From Branchiostoma floridae (taxonomy: Eukaryota; Chordata; Leptocardii; Amphioxiformes; Branchiostomatidae): DNA of 64,000 nucleotides. The stretch is from contig NC_049988.1 of assembly GCF_000003815.2 (NCBI RefSeq), positions 1,457,703-1,521,702 on the forward strand, written 5' to 3'. Shown here one piece after another: positions 10,045-22,173 of this stretch. The position numbers and the translations under genes are program-made. The stretch's first letter is position 1. Each line of letters begins with the position of its first letter. The notes under the pieces were generated by a model. The model did not search any database and was not told where the DNA came from. It saw only the letters and a list, made by a program, of their open reading frames with translations.

Positions 10045-12710
10045 ATCACACTGTGGGGTTGACTAATAGGATCAAGGTGAACTGTAAAATAGACAAGGCA
10101 AGCACAAACAACGGACCAAATTGGATGTCGGCCTTGCTGAAAAACCTGATCCACAGGAGACAACAGGCACACAACAAAGGTCACATGACACTTTACCGTT
10201 TCCTAAGGAACAAGATTGGCCGGGATTGCAAACGTGCAAAGAAAGAGTATTACAGAGACCATGTGGAGAGGTTGAAGAGATCAGACCCGTCCGAGTGGCA
10301 CAAACAGGTACGACGCCTAGCAAATCTCTCCAAACCTACTTACACAGTTCATGTGCCAGGCGTGGATCCGACTGACATGAGCGCCATCGCTGGAGCCATT
10401 AACAACCACCTAGCTACCATCTGCCAGGCTCTGCCTCCGCTTGACTGGGACCAGCTCCCAGCATTCCTGCCAGCCACTCCACCGCCGCAGATTGACCCAT
10501 GGCAGATGTACCACCGTCTGAAAAGGGTTAAGGTGCCCAAGGCTCCAGGTCCTGATGCCATCCCGCCTACCCTCATCAAGGAGTTCGCGTGTGAACTTGC
10601 CACCCCGCTAACCGACATCACCAACGCATCCCTACGACAGGGCAGAGTACCACCTGAGTGGCGGGATGCGATCGTTATCCCCGTCCCGAAGGAACAACCA
10701 GCAGACTTGGACAAAATCAGACCTGTGTCACTAACATCACAGTTTGCTAAAGTAGTGGAGGGTTTTGTCCTCTCGTGGCTTCTCCGCGACATCTTACCGG
10801 AGGTAGACACCAGGCAGTTCGGGAACCTCAAAGGCATCTCCACTACCCACTGTCTGATAGAGATCCTGGACTTCTTCTACAAAGGGGCAGAGAGGAAGCA
10901 ATCTGTCAGTAGCCTTGTACTGACCGATTCCAGCAAGGCATTTGACAGAGTGTGCCATACGACAGCCATCACAAAACTCGCACAGACGGGTGCACGACCC
11001 TCTCTTCTCCCGTGGGTGTGTAGTTTTGTATCGTGCCGTAGACAGCGCGTCCGTTACCAGCATACACTGTCACTAGGGCTGGGTACCGGTACGGTGTACC
11101 GGTACAAAACCGTTTTTTCTTATTGGACCGGTCCAGAAAAACCGGACCTGAAAAAAATCTGTGGACCGGATGTTGGACCTATTGGAAAATGAACATATTA
11201 TATGAACAGGCATTCACACGTTTTGGGGCTTACCGGTCGGGGAAACCTGTTAAATAAAATAACAAGAGCGAAGTAGGGTAGAGTCTATAGTCATTTCTAT
11301 CAAGTTTTACAGTCAATCGTACAAAGGCACTTAGCTTTGTAGGATTTCAAAACGCCAGTGGGAGTCAAATATTTGACAAAACAGATTTCTTTGTAACGAA
11401 ATGGACCATTGTTTTGAGCATCGTTCATTCACAAGTTTTCTCATACTGAATCAGGTCCAGGTTCAGATCCGGACCTGGACCTGGACCTAATCCTCTGGTC
11501 CTGAACCGGACCTGGACCTGAAATTTTTGTACCGGTACCGAGCCCTAACTGTCACAATGGGAGTCATTCTCTTGTGGGGTGGCTCAAGGAACTTTGCTGG
11601 GACCTCTGATCTTCTTGGCCATGATCAACGATGCTGGGACACCGAACAGCGAGTACTGGAAGTACGTCGACGACCTTAACCTGGGAGAAAACCGCCCGAC
11701 TGACTCACTTTCATCCATGCAGGATGAGTTAGACAGCTTGCAGAACTGGTCTGACAGAAACCACATGCTGCTGAACCCCAAAAAGTGTTTAGTTATGCAG
11801 ATTTGCTTCATGCGTCGACCCCCACCAGCCCCAGTCCTTACACTGGGAGGTAAGGTGCTCACTGTGGTGACACAAGCAAGACTACTTGGTCTCCAGATTC
11901 AGTCGGACCTTGGGTGGGACGCACAAGTGGACAGTATGGTGACAAAGGGGAGCAGACGGCTGTTTCTACTGTGCAGACTGCGACGGGCCGGTCTCCCAAC
12001 AGCTGACCTCACTGCCATCTACTGCGGGTACGTTCGACCGTTGCTTGAGTACGCAGCTCCAGTCAGTGGAACGCCGCCCTCAACAACAAGCAAATCAACC
12101 TGCTTGAACGCGTTCAGAAACGTGCCTGTAGGATTATGTTGGGTCGGCAGTACGTTTCATATCCTGACGCCTTGCAAACATTGACTCTACAATCACTTTC
12201 TGAACGCAGACACGACCTCTCCTTGAACTTTGCCAAGAAAGTCCAACAGTCGCCACGCTTCTGTTCCTGGCTGCCTCCAACTCGAGGAGAACAGCATGGC
12301 AGACAACTCAGAAGCTCATGTCTGTACCCCCAACCCAGGGGCACTAGTCGATACACGACGATCGCTAAGCCTACACTGGCTAAACTACTCAGTGATGACC
12401 TAAAGAACTGATCTGCAATTTGTACAGGACAGTAAACTTGTTCATGACAACAGTTCGAACAGAGACCGACTTGTACATGAATTGTAATTGTAATACATTT
12501 TCTAGTCCGAAACTGTCATATTTATATGAATGGTAATTGTCAATTAATGAGTAGATGTCATTTGTAAATATTGTAATTTTGTGAACAGTTATATGTAATA
12601 TTGATGACGTTCCGTAGTTTTACTGTGTGAGTCGGCGCAATTCAGTTCTTGCTGCAAAGCCGATGTTTTTTTTATCAATAATAAACCATTACTACTTCTA
12701 CTACTACTAA
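10045..12710 (+). mobile_element. 5'-truncated non-LTR retrotransposon (CR1/Jockey-type RT), split by a hAT insertion
   Basis: Reverse transcriptase reads from about 10059 to 11073 and resumes after 11547. Visible RT landmarks are APGPDAIPP, KIRPVSLTS, the first catalytic block LTDSSKAFDRV, AQGTLLGPLIF, and the second catalytic block YVDDL near 11665. The C-terminal part (RACRIMLGRQYVSYPDALQ, about 12126-12182) ends at a stop near 12411. About 300 bp of 3' UTR follows, closing with 'aataataaacc' and a short TAC/TTC-rich tail near 12710. The endonuclease half is absent, either truncated or lost in the gap. A frameshift lies near 12070. Two frames are needed, so the copy is dead. CR1-like is my best guess at the clade. 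Confidence 0.9.
11074..11547. mobile_element. Non-autonomous hAT element (GGTACCGGTAC family), copy 1
   Basis: The termini are TAGGGCTGGGTACCGGTAC and its near-complement ending GTACCGAGCCCTA. They are flanked by a perfect 8-bp duplication, actgtcac (11066-11073 and 11548-11555). An 8-bp duplication and TAGGG-type ends are hallmarks of the hAT superfamily. The 474-bp body has no ORF and is rich in GGTCC/GGACC palindromic motifs. Removing the element plus one duplication copy leaves the LINE reverse transcriptase frame uninterrupted. Confidence 0.92.
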
Positions 12711-12799
12711 AATATACTAATGTTTCGAAAACCACAGCGTCCACTTTCAGTTTGCAATGCACGAAATATCTGCCTAGTTGTAGTGAAAGATGTCCTCCC

Positions 12800-12915
12800 C
12801 GACCAAAGTCACGTACCCATTTTTTACACCTGGGTGGAGTGAGGAAGGTCGTGTAAAGGGCACAACGTTGGGGGCACGGCGGGGATCGAACTCAGGACCT
12901 ACAGATCCCGAGCCG
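12800..12915 (-). mobile_element. tRNA-derived SINE fragment
   Basis: The reverse complement carries a box-B-like gagttcgatcc and the body phrase gttgtgcccttt then ctccacccaggtgtaaaa. The same body is present in the fuller copy at 26640. It is a partial copy in reverse orientation, between the LINE tail and the pentraxin exons. Confidence 0.75.
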
Positions 12916-13040
12916 ACGCCACATGCGGTTTGACTGTACCTCCACCCACCTGCCTTCCCATCATGCAGTATTTCCTAACCTCCCCGACCTGCCTTCCCAT
13001 CATGCAGTGTTTCCTTACCTCCACTCACCTGCCTACCCAT
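12916..13040 (+). repeat. Short tandem repeat (CTGCCTTCCCATCATGCAGT)
   Basis: Three diverged copies of 'ctgccttcccatcatgcagt' plus a 'tttcctaacctcca' spacer. The preceding DNA (from about 12716, 'ccacagcgt', 'tttgcaatgcac') is also shared with the 14395-14620 region, so both belong to one larger duplicated segment. Confidence 0.7.
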
Positions 13041-13225
13041 CATACAGAATAATGGTCAGCGTCTATAGAAATCTGTCGTACACCCGGCTTATACATGCTA
13101 TATTTGCGAATTCACAGAAGTCTTAGCGTTCGGTAAAGTACCATTGTAGTGCTGTTGACATACATGCAGATCCACAGAATAGCCACTACACTTGGCGAAG
13201 GTAATACGTTGGGAACGGTACTTAC

Positions 13226-13961
13226 CGCAGCGATATTCAGCACTAGTGGCCAGTCCAAAAACCTCGATGTCCGCGGTTTCCCAGTCAATCACGTTGCCAT
13301 GTTGACCACAGGAGTCTGGCCCCACCTCAGCTGGAGTCAGCACGCGGTCCCAGAGGTTCACCTGTGACAGTTCTCCGCTGAACGCTTGATTGACGTCGAA
13401 CCCTCCCCCAACTGTGTCTTGCTCCTGTCCAAGGATCCATGTCCCACCACTGCGCACTTTTCCTCCTACGTTCAGCCCAAAACCGGACTTCTTTAGAGTG
13501 CCGTCCATGTACATCTGCCAGGCTCCACCGGTGCTGCGCCAGGTGACACATACTTCATGCCTCTCGCCGTCCCAAACAGGCAAGGCACCAAAGGCAATCT
13601 TCTTACCTCCAACCCAATACTGGAAAATATATTTCATGGCCACTGGCTGTTATCTTTGAAATTACAGCATATAATGCTAGATAAGTGTTGACAAATAAAA
13701 TATGAGTGGGGAGTTAGATAGCAGGGGTTTGTGATTGACTACTTACATGGAATTCGCTCCCTCCATTAGTAAAGACGAGTAGCTCATTGGCTTGTCCTTG
13801 TACAGCATAGCTGACCAGACCTGCTTTAGTCGTGGAGCTCATGTCGGTGCGCATTTGCAGACATAAAGTAAAACTTCCCAAGTCCTGAGCCAATGTTGTC
13901 CCCAGCTTGGCGTAGTTACTGGCGCTTCGTGGAGCCGGAAAGGTTATCTTTTGCAGATAAC
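13226..13961 (-). CDS. Pentraxin-domain protein, two exons visible (partial)
   Basis: Exon 13961-13747 (acceptor ctacggcag, donor CAT|gtaagt, phase 1 in/0 out) encodes YLQKITFPAPRSASNY and FTLCLQMRT. Exon 13619-13226 (acceptor ttttccag, donor G|gtaagt, phase 0 in/1 out) encodes YWVGGKKIAFG, EVCVTWRSTGG, GGTWILGQEQD, FSGELSQVNLWDRVLT and later GNVIDWETADIEVFG. This is the pentraxin (LamG-like) jelly roll, a secreted calcium-dependent ligand-binding fold. The two cysteines of the conserved disulfide are present. The family signature H-x-C-x-[ST]-W-x-[ST] reads E-V-C-V-T-W-R-S, with Glu in place of His. The phase-1 donor shows that more exons lie downstream, but I could not place them, nor an N-terminal exon. 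It may be one module of a larger protein. Confidence 0.88.
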
Positions 13962-14609
13962 CTGCCGTAGTTGAAATAAAAACGATGCATCTTTGTTAAG
14001 AGTTTATTCAGTTCCATCAAATACTTTCCTCTGAATGTCAGGTTGCAGGAGTTCATAAAAGTAAGGGATCAGGTCTTGCCGTCTCTTTTATGAAACCGTT
14101 TAGAATAGGACGGGTATCATCCAGAAGCAGGAACAAGTTCGATTTCCTGTGCAAGTACTTTGTCTGGGTTTTGTCAAGTATAGAGAAATGTCAGTGTGTT
14201 CGGTTTCTCATTGGAAAAAAGACGCCGGAAAATTTGACATGTTGTTATATAAATTCCCTTTGCTCATGAAATTAACCCGGGGACTTTGGTATCAATTTCA
14301 AGTCGTCAGGAAAAGGCCTATCACTCTGTGAGGTTAATTAATGTGATCAAAGTGAACTGTATCAAAAGATCAACACAGATAAATTAACACAAAATGACGT
14401 GTTTTCAAAGCCACAGCGTTTGCTGTCACTTTGCAATGCACTAGATACCTACAGAGTTGTAGTGGGCAAAACTGGCAGGTGTGAAAACGCATAAACATTA
14501 TGCAGGTCTGAGGTCAGTTTTATTGAACAACAGACAGTTGCCACCTATGCAACAGCGTCAAATCCTGACGCAGCGCACATCGTATCTAAGAGCATAAGGC
14601 GTTCTACAA

Positions 14610-14760
14610 TCATCTGCGGTTTGACTGTACCTACACTCACCTGCCTTCCCATCATGCAGTGTTTCCTAACCTCCACCCACCTGCCTTCCCATCATGCAGT
14701 GTTTCCTAACCTCCACCCACCTGCCTTCCCAGCATGCAGTGTTTCCTTGAATAAGCGTCA
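14610..14760 (+). repeat. Second copy of the CTGCCTTCCCATCATGCAGT repeat
   Basis: Three units, nearly identical to those at 12916-13040 and preceded by the same 'gcggtttgactgtacct' lead-in. The two blocks bracket the pentraxin exons in direct orientation. Confidence 0.75.
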
Positions 14761-14833
14761 CCCCGTCATGTATGTTGGGTTATGTGTTGTTACAGTTTAC
14801 GCCCTTCCTCTATCCTGTTTACATTGCAATTAG

Positions 14834-15290
14834 CACTACAAGGTGCATAAATGTGAAAATTATGTGAATTTAGTGCACGATGCCAAGAAAATGTGATTTA
14901 ATGTGACTTCCTTTGGAAAAATGTGAAACCCAAAATGTGATTTATTTTCAAAATGTGAATCGTCAAATGTTATTCTATGTGAATTAATCTGACCCTTCGA
15001 AAAATGTGAATCGATTATGTGAAATCGCACAACCCAAAGACGTGACCGAAAAAATGTGAATGTGAAATGTGACAAAATGTGAAGGGATGTGAAACGGTTT
15101 TACTCCGCAAACTGGACGGAGGCGAATGTGAAATTATGTGAAGTTGAAATCACATTTTTTCACATGACAGATCAAAATGTTATTTTATGTGAAAGTGTTT
15201 CACATAATGTCACATTAGCCGGTGTCCTAGCTAAGAATGTGATTATATGTGAAAAAGTTACAACATGTAACAGATAGGTTTCCACGTGTT
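14834..15290 (+). repeat. Left subterminal repeats, ATGTGAA motif
   Basis: About twenty copies of atgtgaa/atgtgat, mostly in direct orientation, are packed into 460 bp, with a few ttcacat inversions near 15150-15215. By analogy with En/Spm, such motifs are transposase-binding sites; that role is inferred. Confidence 0.85.
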
Positions 15291-16013
15291 TCAAAAATAT
15301 GCATTCAGCATGCAAACACTTTTCAAAGATTTTAAGTATGTATTCCATACATGCTTGTCTTGTCATAAACCACAGACTTCGTACGCGGTCAAGACAAAGG
15401 CTGTCTTTTTTTTAATTCCACGTCGCTCATGTATGGGTTAAATATTTGTGGACTGTTCTCCAAAATATGCGTTGTAAGCGATACAAAGCTTGCGCAAAGT
15501 TATTCTACTGTGTAGTCAAAATAAAAAGTGTGAAAAACTCCCCCTCCCCTCGAGTGCCGCTACTATTCTGCCGATTCTAGTCCTCCCGACTGAAAGCACC
15601 GAATTCATTCACATATATGGTTTGACGGCTACGCCCAACTCCTCCTTTATGTACCACCTAAGAGTTAAGAAGATTCAAGGAGTTTGTGATCTGTTAGTTG
15701 AACATATCGGCCCAGTTGTAAAAACAGTCTGTTCAAAAGATCTTGTAACATTATGGTCAATTAGAATTAGAAATCTTAGTTGGTACTTTGAAGAACCAAA
15801 TCGATGTGTCACGAAGTGACCCTACTGGACAGACAGCAAAGGAAATGGTGGACCCGTCATTATGTGACCATAGTTGTGTCTGTGCCGAGGACGGATTTAA
15901 CTTAAATAGATAACTCTCATCCATATTCACAACACACAAGCCTGCTATAAGATCAACAAGGACGCGCTTTATTTTTTTACGTCAACTCCGGATCCAAAGA
16001 AGCGAACAAACAG

Positions 16014-16169
16014 TAGCCTGAGTATCATCCTCCGTAGCAAGGAGCTTTTATCAAGTAAAGCTCCTTGTCCGTAGTAACCGCTGGCTCACGACTGTCGCTT
16101 GCTAACCACGGTGGTTAGCAAGCGAAAGTCGTGAGCCAGCGGTTACTACGGAGGATGATACTCAGGCTA
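16014..16169. mobile_element. Hairpin MITE with 9-bp target duplication (Mutator-like)
   Basis: A 156-bp near-complete hairpin. The ends are TAGCCTGAGTATCATCCTCC and its complement ending CTCAGGCTA. The direct repeat aacaaacag flanks it (16005-16013 and 16170-16178). A 9-bp duplication is typical of Mutator-like elements. The left arm carries an extra smaller hairpin (caaggagcttt ... aaagctccttg, 16038-16067). It sits inside the CACTA element, so it is a later insertion. Confidence 0.8.
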
Positions 16170-17190
16170 AACAAACAGTGGACTGACTGGAGTTTAGAAA
16201 AGATTCTCTTATTTATCTGACATGGACATGCTAATTGCCTCCTGTAGAGGCTTAGAGAAATATGCTTAGCATACTCCTATAAAGTATAAAATACAAAACA
16301 AGGGGCTGATTGGACAACATAAAAGGGATAAGATTCATTGTTGTTCGTACAAAATATACAGGTGTTTACTTTGCACATTGGCTGGGCTTTTGTACTGCCA
16401 CCCATAAGACTTACTTGTATATGTACATATAGATAATTTGACGATGTCAACATTGAAGTGCAAAATGCTTGAAGGCTTACTGATTCGAGGAGACTCGTTT
16501 TACCACTCAGAGGTCACAATCCAAATTATATGAAATCATATTTACAAATCTTCACTCTATGTATAGTATTTCATTTTACAGTGCTTATACAACACGAAAC
16601 ATTTATAAGCCCGTAAACTGAAGCGACGACTATTTCCGGCATGTATACAATCATTGTCAAATCATAATCTAAACAACGCAAGCTGCCAACAGGAACAGGC
16701 CAATATGAAAAAATGTAAAAGGGAGTCTATAGCAAATGATTATAGAACTTACGTACAAAAGACAGGACAGGGTTTACCCAAATTTTTCAACCTCCTTGCC
16801 CAAACACATCTCATCTGACTTGTACAAAGTCTGGCTTCACTTGACTGCAGACTGGGATGTGTATTGGGCACTACGAACACGGAATGGTTACAAACGGACA
16901 TTTTTGGTTACAATTCTGGGGCAATTTATTTAGTTTAGATTGACCCTTTTGGCGACATTTTTCGTTTTTGGCAACATTTTTCGTTTATGGACCCTGGCCA
17001 AGATTTATAAACGTGGAAAGGCGACGATTTCTGGGATAACGGCGAAAAATGCGGTTTATGGTCCCTCCGGGCGGTCTAATGCGCGCGGTCAAAGTGCGTT
17101 TCACACCTACATTCTTTCCCTCTCGCCCATAATCCCCATTGTTTTCTCATTAGGGAGACGAATCTATGCCCCAGCTGTTTTTTGACGAAT

Positions 17191-17320
17191 TTTTAGTCGC
17201 TTTTATAAAAGCTCCTTGCTTTTATCGGGCTTTCTATTTTGTCATTTTTCTTGAACTCTGCCAGCCAATACAAGATACAATACAAAATAGAAAGCTCGCT
17301 TTACAACGACTAAAAAAACG
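17191..17320. repeat. Imperfect inverted repeat
   Basis: The segment from 'tttttagtcg' to 'gctttctattttgt' on the left faces 'acaaaatagaaagc' to 'cgactaaaaaa' on the right, with a 40-bp loop. It may be a small MITE or a fold-back element. No target duplication was identified. Confidence 0.5.
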
Positions 17321-17372
17321 TAAAAAAAAAGCCGGAGTTTAACTTCTCCTTGGAGAAAATATCAGGTCTACA

Positions 17373-20300
17373 TGGAAACACTTGAAAACTTTGTCGGCAA
17401 CCTTCCTGTTTGAACGTTCTTTTAGAGCTGTACAAGTTACCCGTAGGTAATAGTGCTAGACCAGAATCCTATATATCTTATAATCTTAAAACAGGACTTG
17501 TCAGTTATTTACAGCATTCTTAACTTTAGAAGACAACAAGATTCCATCCATTTTCCCGTCGGCCACGGTTTAGGGTAAAGTCTATTACTAGTATTAGGCT
17601 TGCTTTGAAATACTCCAAATTGCGTAGTCAACATTTCTGTTTGGGCGTCCCTTCAAAGCTGTACAAGTAACCCGTAGGTAATAATGCTAGACCAGAATCC
17701 TATATATCTTGTAATCTTAAAACAGGTATTTTTAGTGTTTTGCAACATTCCTTGCTTTAGAAAACAACAAGAATCCATCCATTTTCCCGTCGGACACAAT
17801 TTAGGGTAAAGTCTATTAGTTCTGCATTGAAACACTCCAAAATGCGTGGTCAACACTCTTGTTCGGGCGTGATTATAAAGCTGTACAAGTTACCCGTAGG
17901 TATTAATAATGCTAGACCAGAATCCTATGTGTCTTACAATCTTAAAACAGGATTTGTCAATGTTCTACCGCATTCCTAACTTAAGAAAACAACAAGAATC
18001 TATCCATTTCCCGTCGGCCACAGTTTAGGGTAAAGTCTATCAGGCCTGCATTGAAACACTTCAAAAGACGTGGTCAACATTCCTGTTTGGGCGTCCCTTC
18101 AAAGCTGTACAAGTTACCCGTAGGTAATAATGCTAGACCAGAATCCTATATATCTTGTAATCTTAAAACCGGTATTTTCAGTGTTTTGCAACATTCCTTA
18201 CTTTAGAAAACAACAAGAATTCATTCATTTTCCCGTCGGCCACAGTTTAGGGTAAAGTCTATTAGTCCTGCATTGAAACACTCCAAATTGCGTGGTCAAC
18301 ATTCATGTTCGGGCGTGATTATAAAGCTGTACAAGTTACCCGTAGGTATTAATAATGCTAGACCAGAATCCTATGTGTCTTACAATCTTAAAACAGGATT
18401 TGTCAATGTTCTACCGCATTCCTAACTTAAGAAAACAACAAGAATCTATCCATTTCCCGTCGGCCACAGTTTAGGGTAAAGTCTATCAGGCCTGCATTGA
18501 AACACTTCAAAAGACGTGGTCAACATTCCTGTTTGGGCGTCCCTTCAAAGCTGTACAAGTTACCCGTAGGTAATAATGCTAGACCAGAATCCTATATATC
18601 TTGTAATCTTAAAACCGGTATTTTCAGTGTTTTGCAACATTCCTTACTTTAGAAAACAACAAGAATTCATTCATTTTCCCGTCGGCCACAGTTTAGGGTA
18701 AAGTCTATTAGTCCTGCATTGAAACACTCCAAATTGCGTGGTCAACATTCATGTTCGGGCGTGCCTTTAAAGCTGTACAAGTTACCCGTAGGTATTAATA
18801 ATGCTAGACCAGAATCCTATATGTCTTACAATCTTAAAACAGAACTTCTAAATGTTCTACCGCATTCCTAACTTTAGAAAACAACAAGAATCCATCCATT
18901 TTCCCGTCGGCCATCGTTTCGGGTAAAGTCTATCAGGCCTGCATTGAAAAACTCCAAAATGCATGGTAAACATTTCTGTTTGGGCGTCCCTTCAAAGCTG
19001 TACAAGTTACCCGTAGGTAATAATGATAGACCAGAATCCTATATATCTTATAACAACAAAACAGGACTTTTCAATGCTCTACACCATTCTTAACGTTAGA
19101 AAAAGAACAAGAATCCATACATTTCCCGTGGGCCACTGTTTAGGGTAAAGTCTATCAGGCCTGCATTCAAATACTCCAAATTGCGTGGTCAACATTTCTT
19201 TTTGGGCGTCCCATCAAAGCTGTACAAGTTACCCGAAGGTAATAATGATAGACCAGAATCCTATATATCTTGTAATCTAAAACAGGTCTTTTCAGTGTTT
19301 TATAACATTCTTTACTTTAGAAAACAACAAGAATCCGTCCATTTTCCCGTTGGCCACAATTTAAGGTACGGGTAACGTCAATTAGTCCTGCATTGAATAA
19401 CTTCCAATTTTGTGGTCAAATATTCATGTTTGGGCGTCCTTTTAAATCTGTTCAAGTTACCCGTAGGTATTTATAATGCTAGACCAGAATTCTATATGTC
19501 TTACAATCTTAAAACAGGACTTGTCAATGTTCTACCGCATTCCTAACTTAAGAAAACAACAAGAATCCATCCATTTTCCCGTCGGCCACAGTTTAGGGTA
19601 AAGTCTATCAGGCCTGCATTAGAATACTGCAAAATGCGTGGTCAACATTTGTGTTTGGGTGTCCCTTCAAAGCTGTACAAGCTACCCGTAGTTAATAATG
19701 ATAGACCAGAATCCTAAATACCTTATAACAACAAAACAGGACTTTTCAATGCTCTACAGCATTCCTAACGTTAGAAAACGACAAGAATCCATCCATTTTC
19801 CCGTGGGCCACGGTTTAGAGTAAAGGCTATAAGGCTTGCATTGAAATACTCCAAATTGCGTAGTCAACATTTCTGTTTGGGCGTCCCTTCAAAGCTGTAC
19901 AAATTACCCGTAGGTGATAATAATAGACCAGAATTCTACATATCTTGTAATCTTAAAACAGGTCTTTTCAGTGTTTTACAACATTCCTAACTTTAGAAAA
20001 CGACAAGAATCCATCCATTTTCCCGTCGGCCACAATTTAGGGTAACGTCAATTAGTCCTGCATTGAAACACTTCAAAATGCGTCGTCAACATTCCTGTTT
20101 GGGTGTCGTTTTAAGTTAAATCTGTACAAGTTACCCATAGGTAATAATGCTAGACCAGAATCCCACATGTCTTATAATCTTATAACAGGACTTGTCAATG
20201 TTCTAGAGCATTTCTTACTTTAAAAAACAACAAGAATCCATCCATTTTCCCGTCGGCCACAGTTTAGTCTATGAGGCCTGCATTGAAACACTTCAAACAT

Positions 20301-22173
20301 TCATGTTTGGGCGTCCCTTTTAAGCTGTACAAGTTAGCCGTAGTCAATATTGCTAGACACGAATCTTATATATCTTATAATCTTAAAACAGGAGTTTCAA
20401 TGCTCTACAGCATTCCTAACGTTAGAAAACAACAAGAATCCATCCATTACCCACGTCGGCCATAGTTTTGGGTAAAGTCTATCAGGCTTGCATTGGAACA
20501 GTCCAAAATGCTTGGTCAACCTTCCTGTTTGGGCGTCCCTTCAAAGCTGTACAAGTTATCCGTAGTTAATAATGATAGACCAGAATCCTATATATCTTAT
20601 AATCTTAAAACAGGTCTTTTCAGTGTTTTGCAACATTCCTTACTTAAGAAAACAACAAGAATCCATCCATTTTCCCGTCGGCCACAATTTAGGGTAACGT
20701 CAATTAGTCCTGCATTGAAACACTTCAAAGTTTGTGGTCAACATTCCTGTTTGGGCGTCCCTTCAAAGCTGTATAAGTTAACCGTAGTCAATAATAATAG
20801 ACCAGAATCCTAAATATCTTATAACATCAAAACAGGACTTTTCAAGGCTCTACACCATTCCTAACTTTAGAAAACGACAAGAATCTATTCATTTTCCCCT
20901 TGGACACGGTTTGGGTAAAGTCTATCAGGCCTGCATTGAAACACCTAAAAATGCGAAATCAACATTTCTGTTTAGGCGTCCCTTCAAAGCTGTACAAGTT
21001 ACCCGTAAGTAATAATGATAGACCAGAATGCTATATGTCTAATAATCTTCAAACAGGTATTTTCAGTGGTTTACAACATTCCTTACTTTAGAGAACAACA
21101 AGAATCCATCCATTTTTCCGTCCGCCACAATTTAGAGTAAAGTCCATTAGTTCTGCATTGAAACACTCCAAAATGCGTGGTCAACATTCATGTTCGGGCG
21201 TGCTTTTAAAGCTGTACAAGTTACCCGTAGGTATTAATAATGCTAGACCAGAATCTCATATGTCTTATAACAACAAAACAGGACTTGTAAATGTTCTACA
21301 GCATTTCTAACTTTAGAAAACAACAAGAATCTATTCATTTCCCCGTCGGCCATCGTTTCGGATAAAGTCTATCAGGCCTGCATTGGAACAGTCCAAAATG
21401 TGTGGTCAACTTTCCTATTCGGGCGTACCTTCAAAGCTGCACAAGTTGCCCGTAGTCAATAATGCTAGACCAGAATCCTAAATATCTTATAACATCAAAA
21501 CAAGATTTTTCAAGGCTCTGCCGCATTCCTAACTTTTAAAAACAACAAGAATCCATCCATTTTCCCGTTTGCCACATGCACAGTTTAGTGTAAAGTCTAT
21601 CAGGCTTGCATTGGAACACTCCAAAATGCGTGGTCAACATTCCTGTTTGGGCGACCCTTCAAAGCTGTACAAGTTACCCGTAGTTAATAATGATAGACCA
21701 GAATCCTATATATCTTATAATCTTAATATAGGTCTTTTCAGTGTTTTGCAACATTCCTTACTTAAGAAAACAACAAGAATCCATCGGATTCCATTTTCCC
21801 GTCGGCCACAATTTAGGGTAAAGTCGATCTATAAGTCCTGCATTGAAACACTTCAAAGTTTGTGGTCTACATTCCTGTTTGGGCGTCCTTTTAAAGCTGT
21901 ACAAGTTACCCGTAGGTATTAATAATGCTAGACCAGAATCCCATATGTCTTACAATCTTAAAACAGGACTTGTCAATGTTCTACAGCATTTCTTAGACTT
22001 TAGAAAACAACAAGAATCTATCCATTTTGCCGTTGGCCATCTTTTCAGGTAAAGTCTATCAGGACTGCATTGAAACACTTCAAACACAAGTTGCCTGACA
22101 GTAATAATAATGCTAGACCAGAATCCTATGTCTTGTAATCCTTAAACAAGACTTTCCAATGTTCTACAGCCTC
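17373..22173 (+). repeat. Tandem array, 21-22 copies of a roughly 223-bp unit
   Basis: The anchor gctgtacaagttacccgtag recurs at 17427, 17658, 17880, 18104, 18326, 18550 and onward to about 22100, with spacings of 222-231 bp. Units also share 'gaccagaatcctatat', 'aacaacaagaatcc' and 'cccgtcggccac'. A higher-order period of 446 bp is visible: the two-unit block 18005-18240 recurs almost unchanged at 18451-18686. The short 'LYKL...NDRPESYISYNL' readings are by-products, because a 223-bp period does not keep a frame. The array fills half of the CACTA element. Confidence 0.95.

Noticed and set aside
12923-13126. 67-aa frame reading LPSHHAVFPNLP repeats
   Set aside because: It is a translation of the short tandem repeat. 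The same applies to 14621-14833.
17373-22173. Open frames of 60-117 aa reading LYKLPVVNNDRPESYIS and the like
   Set aside because: They repeat only because the DNA repeats. A 223-bp period breaks the frame at every unit, and the frames stop at random points.
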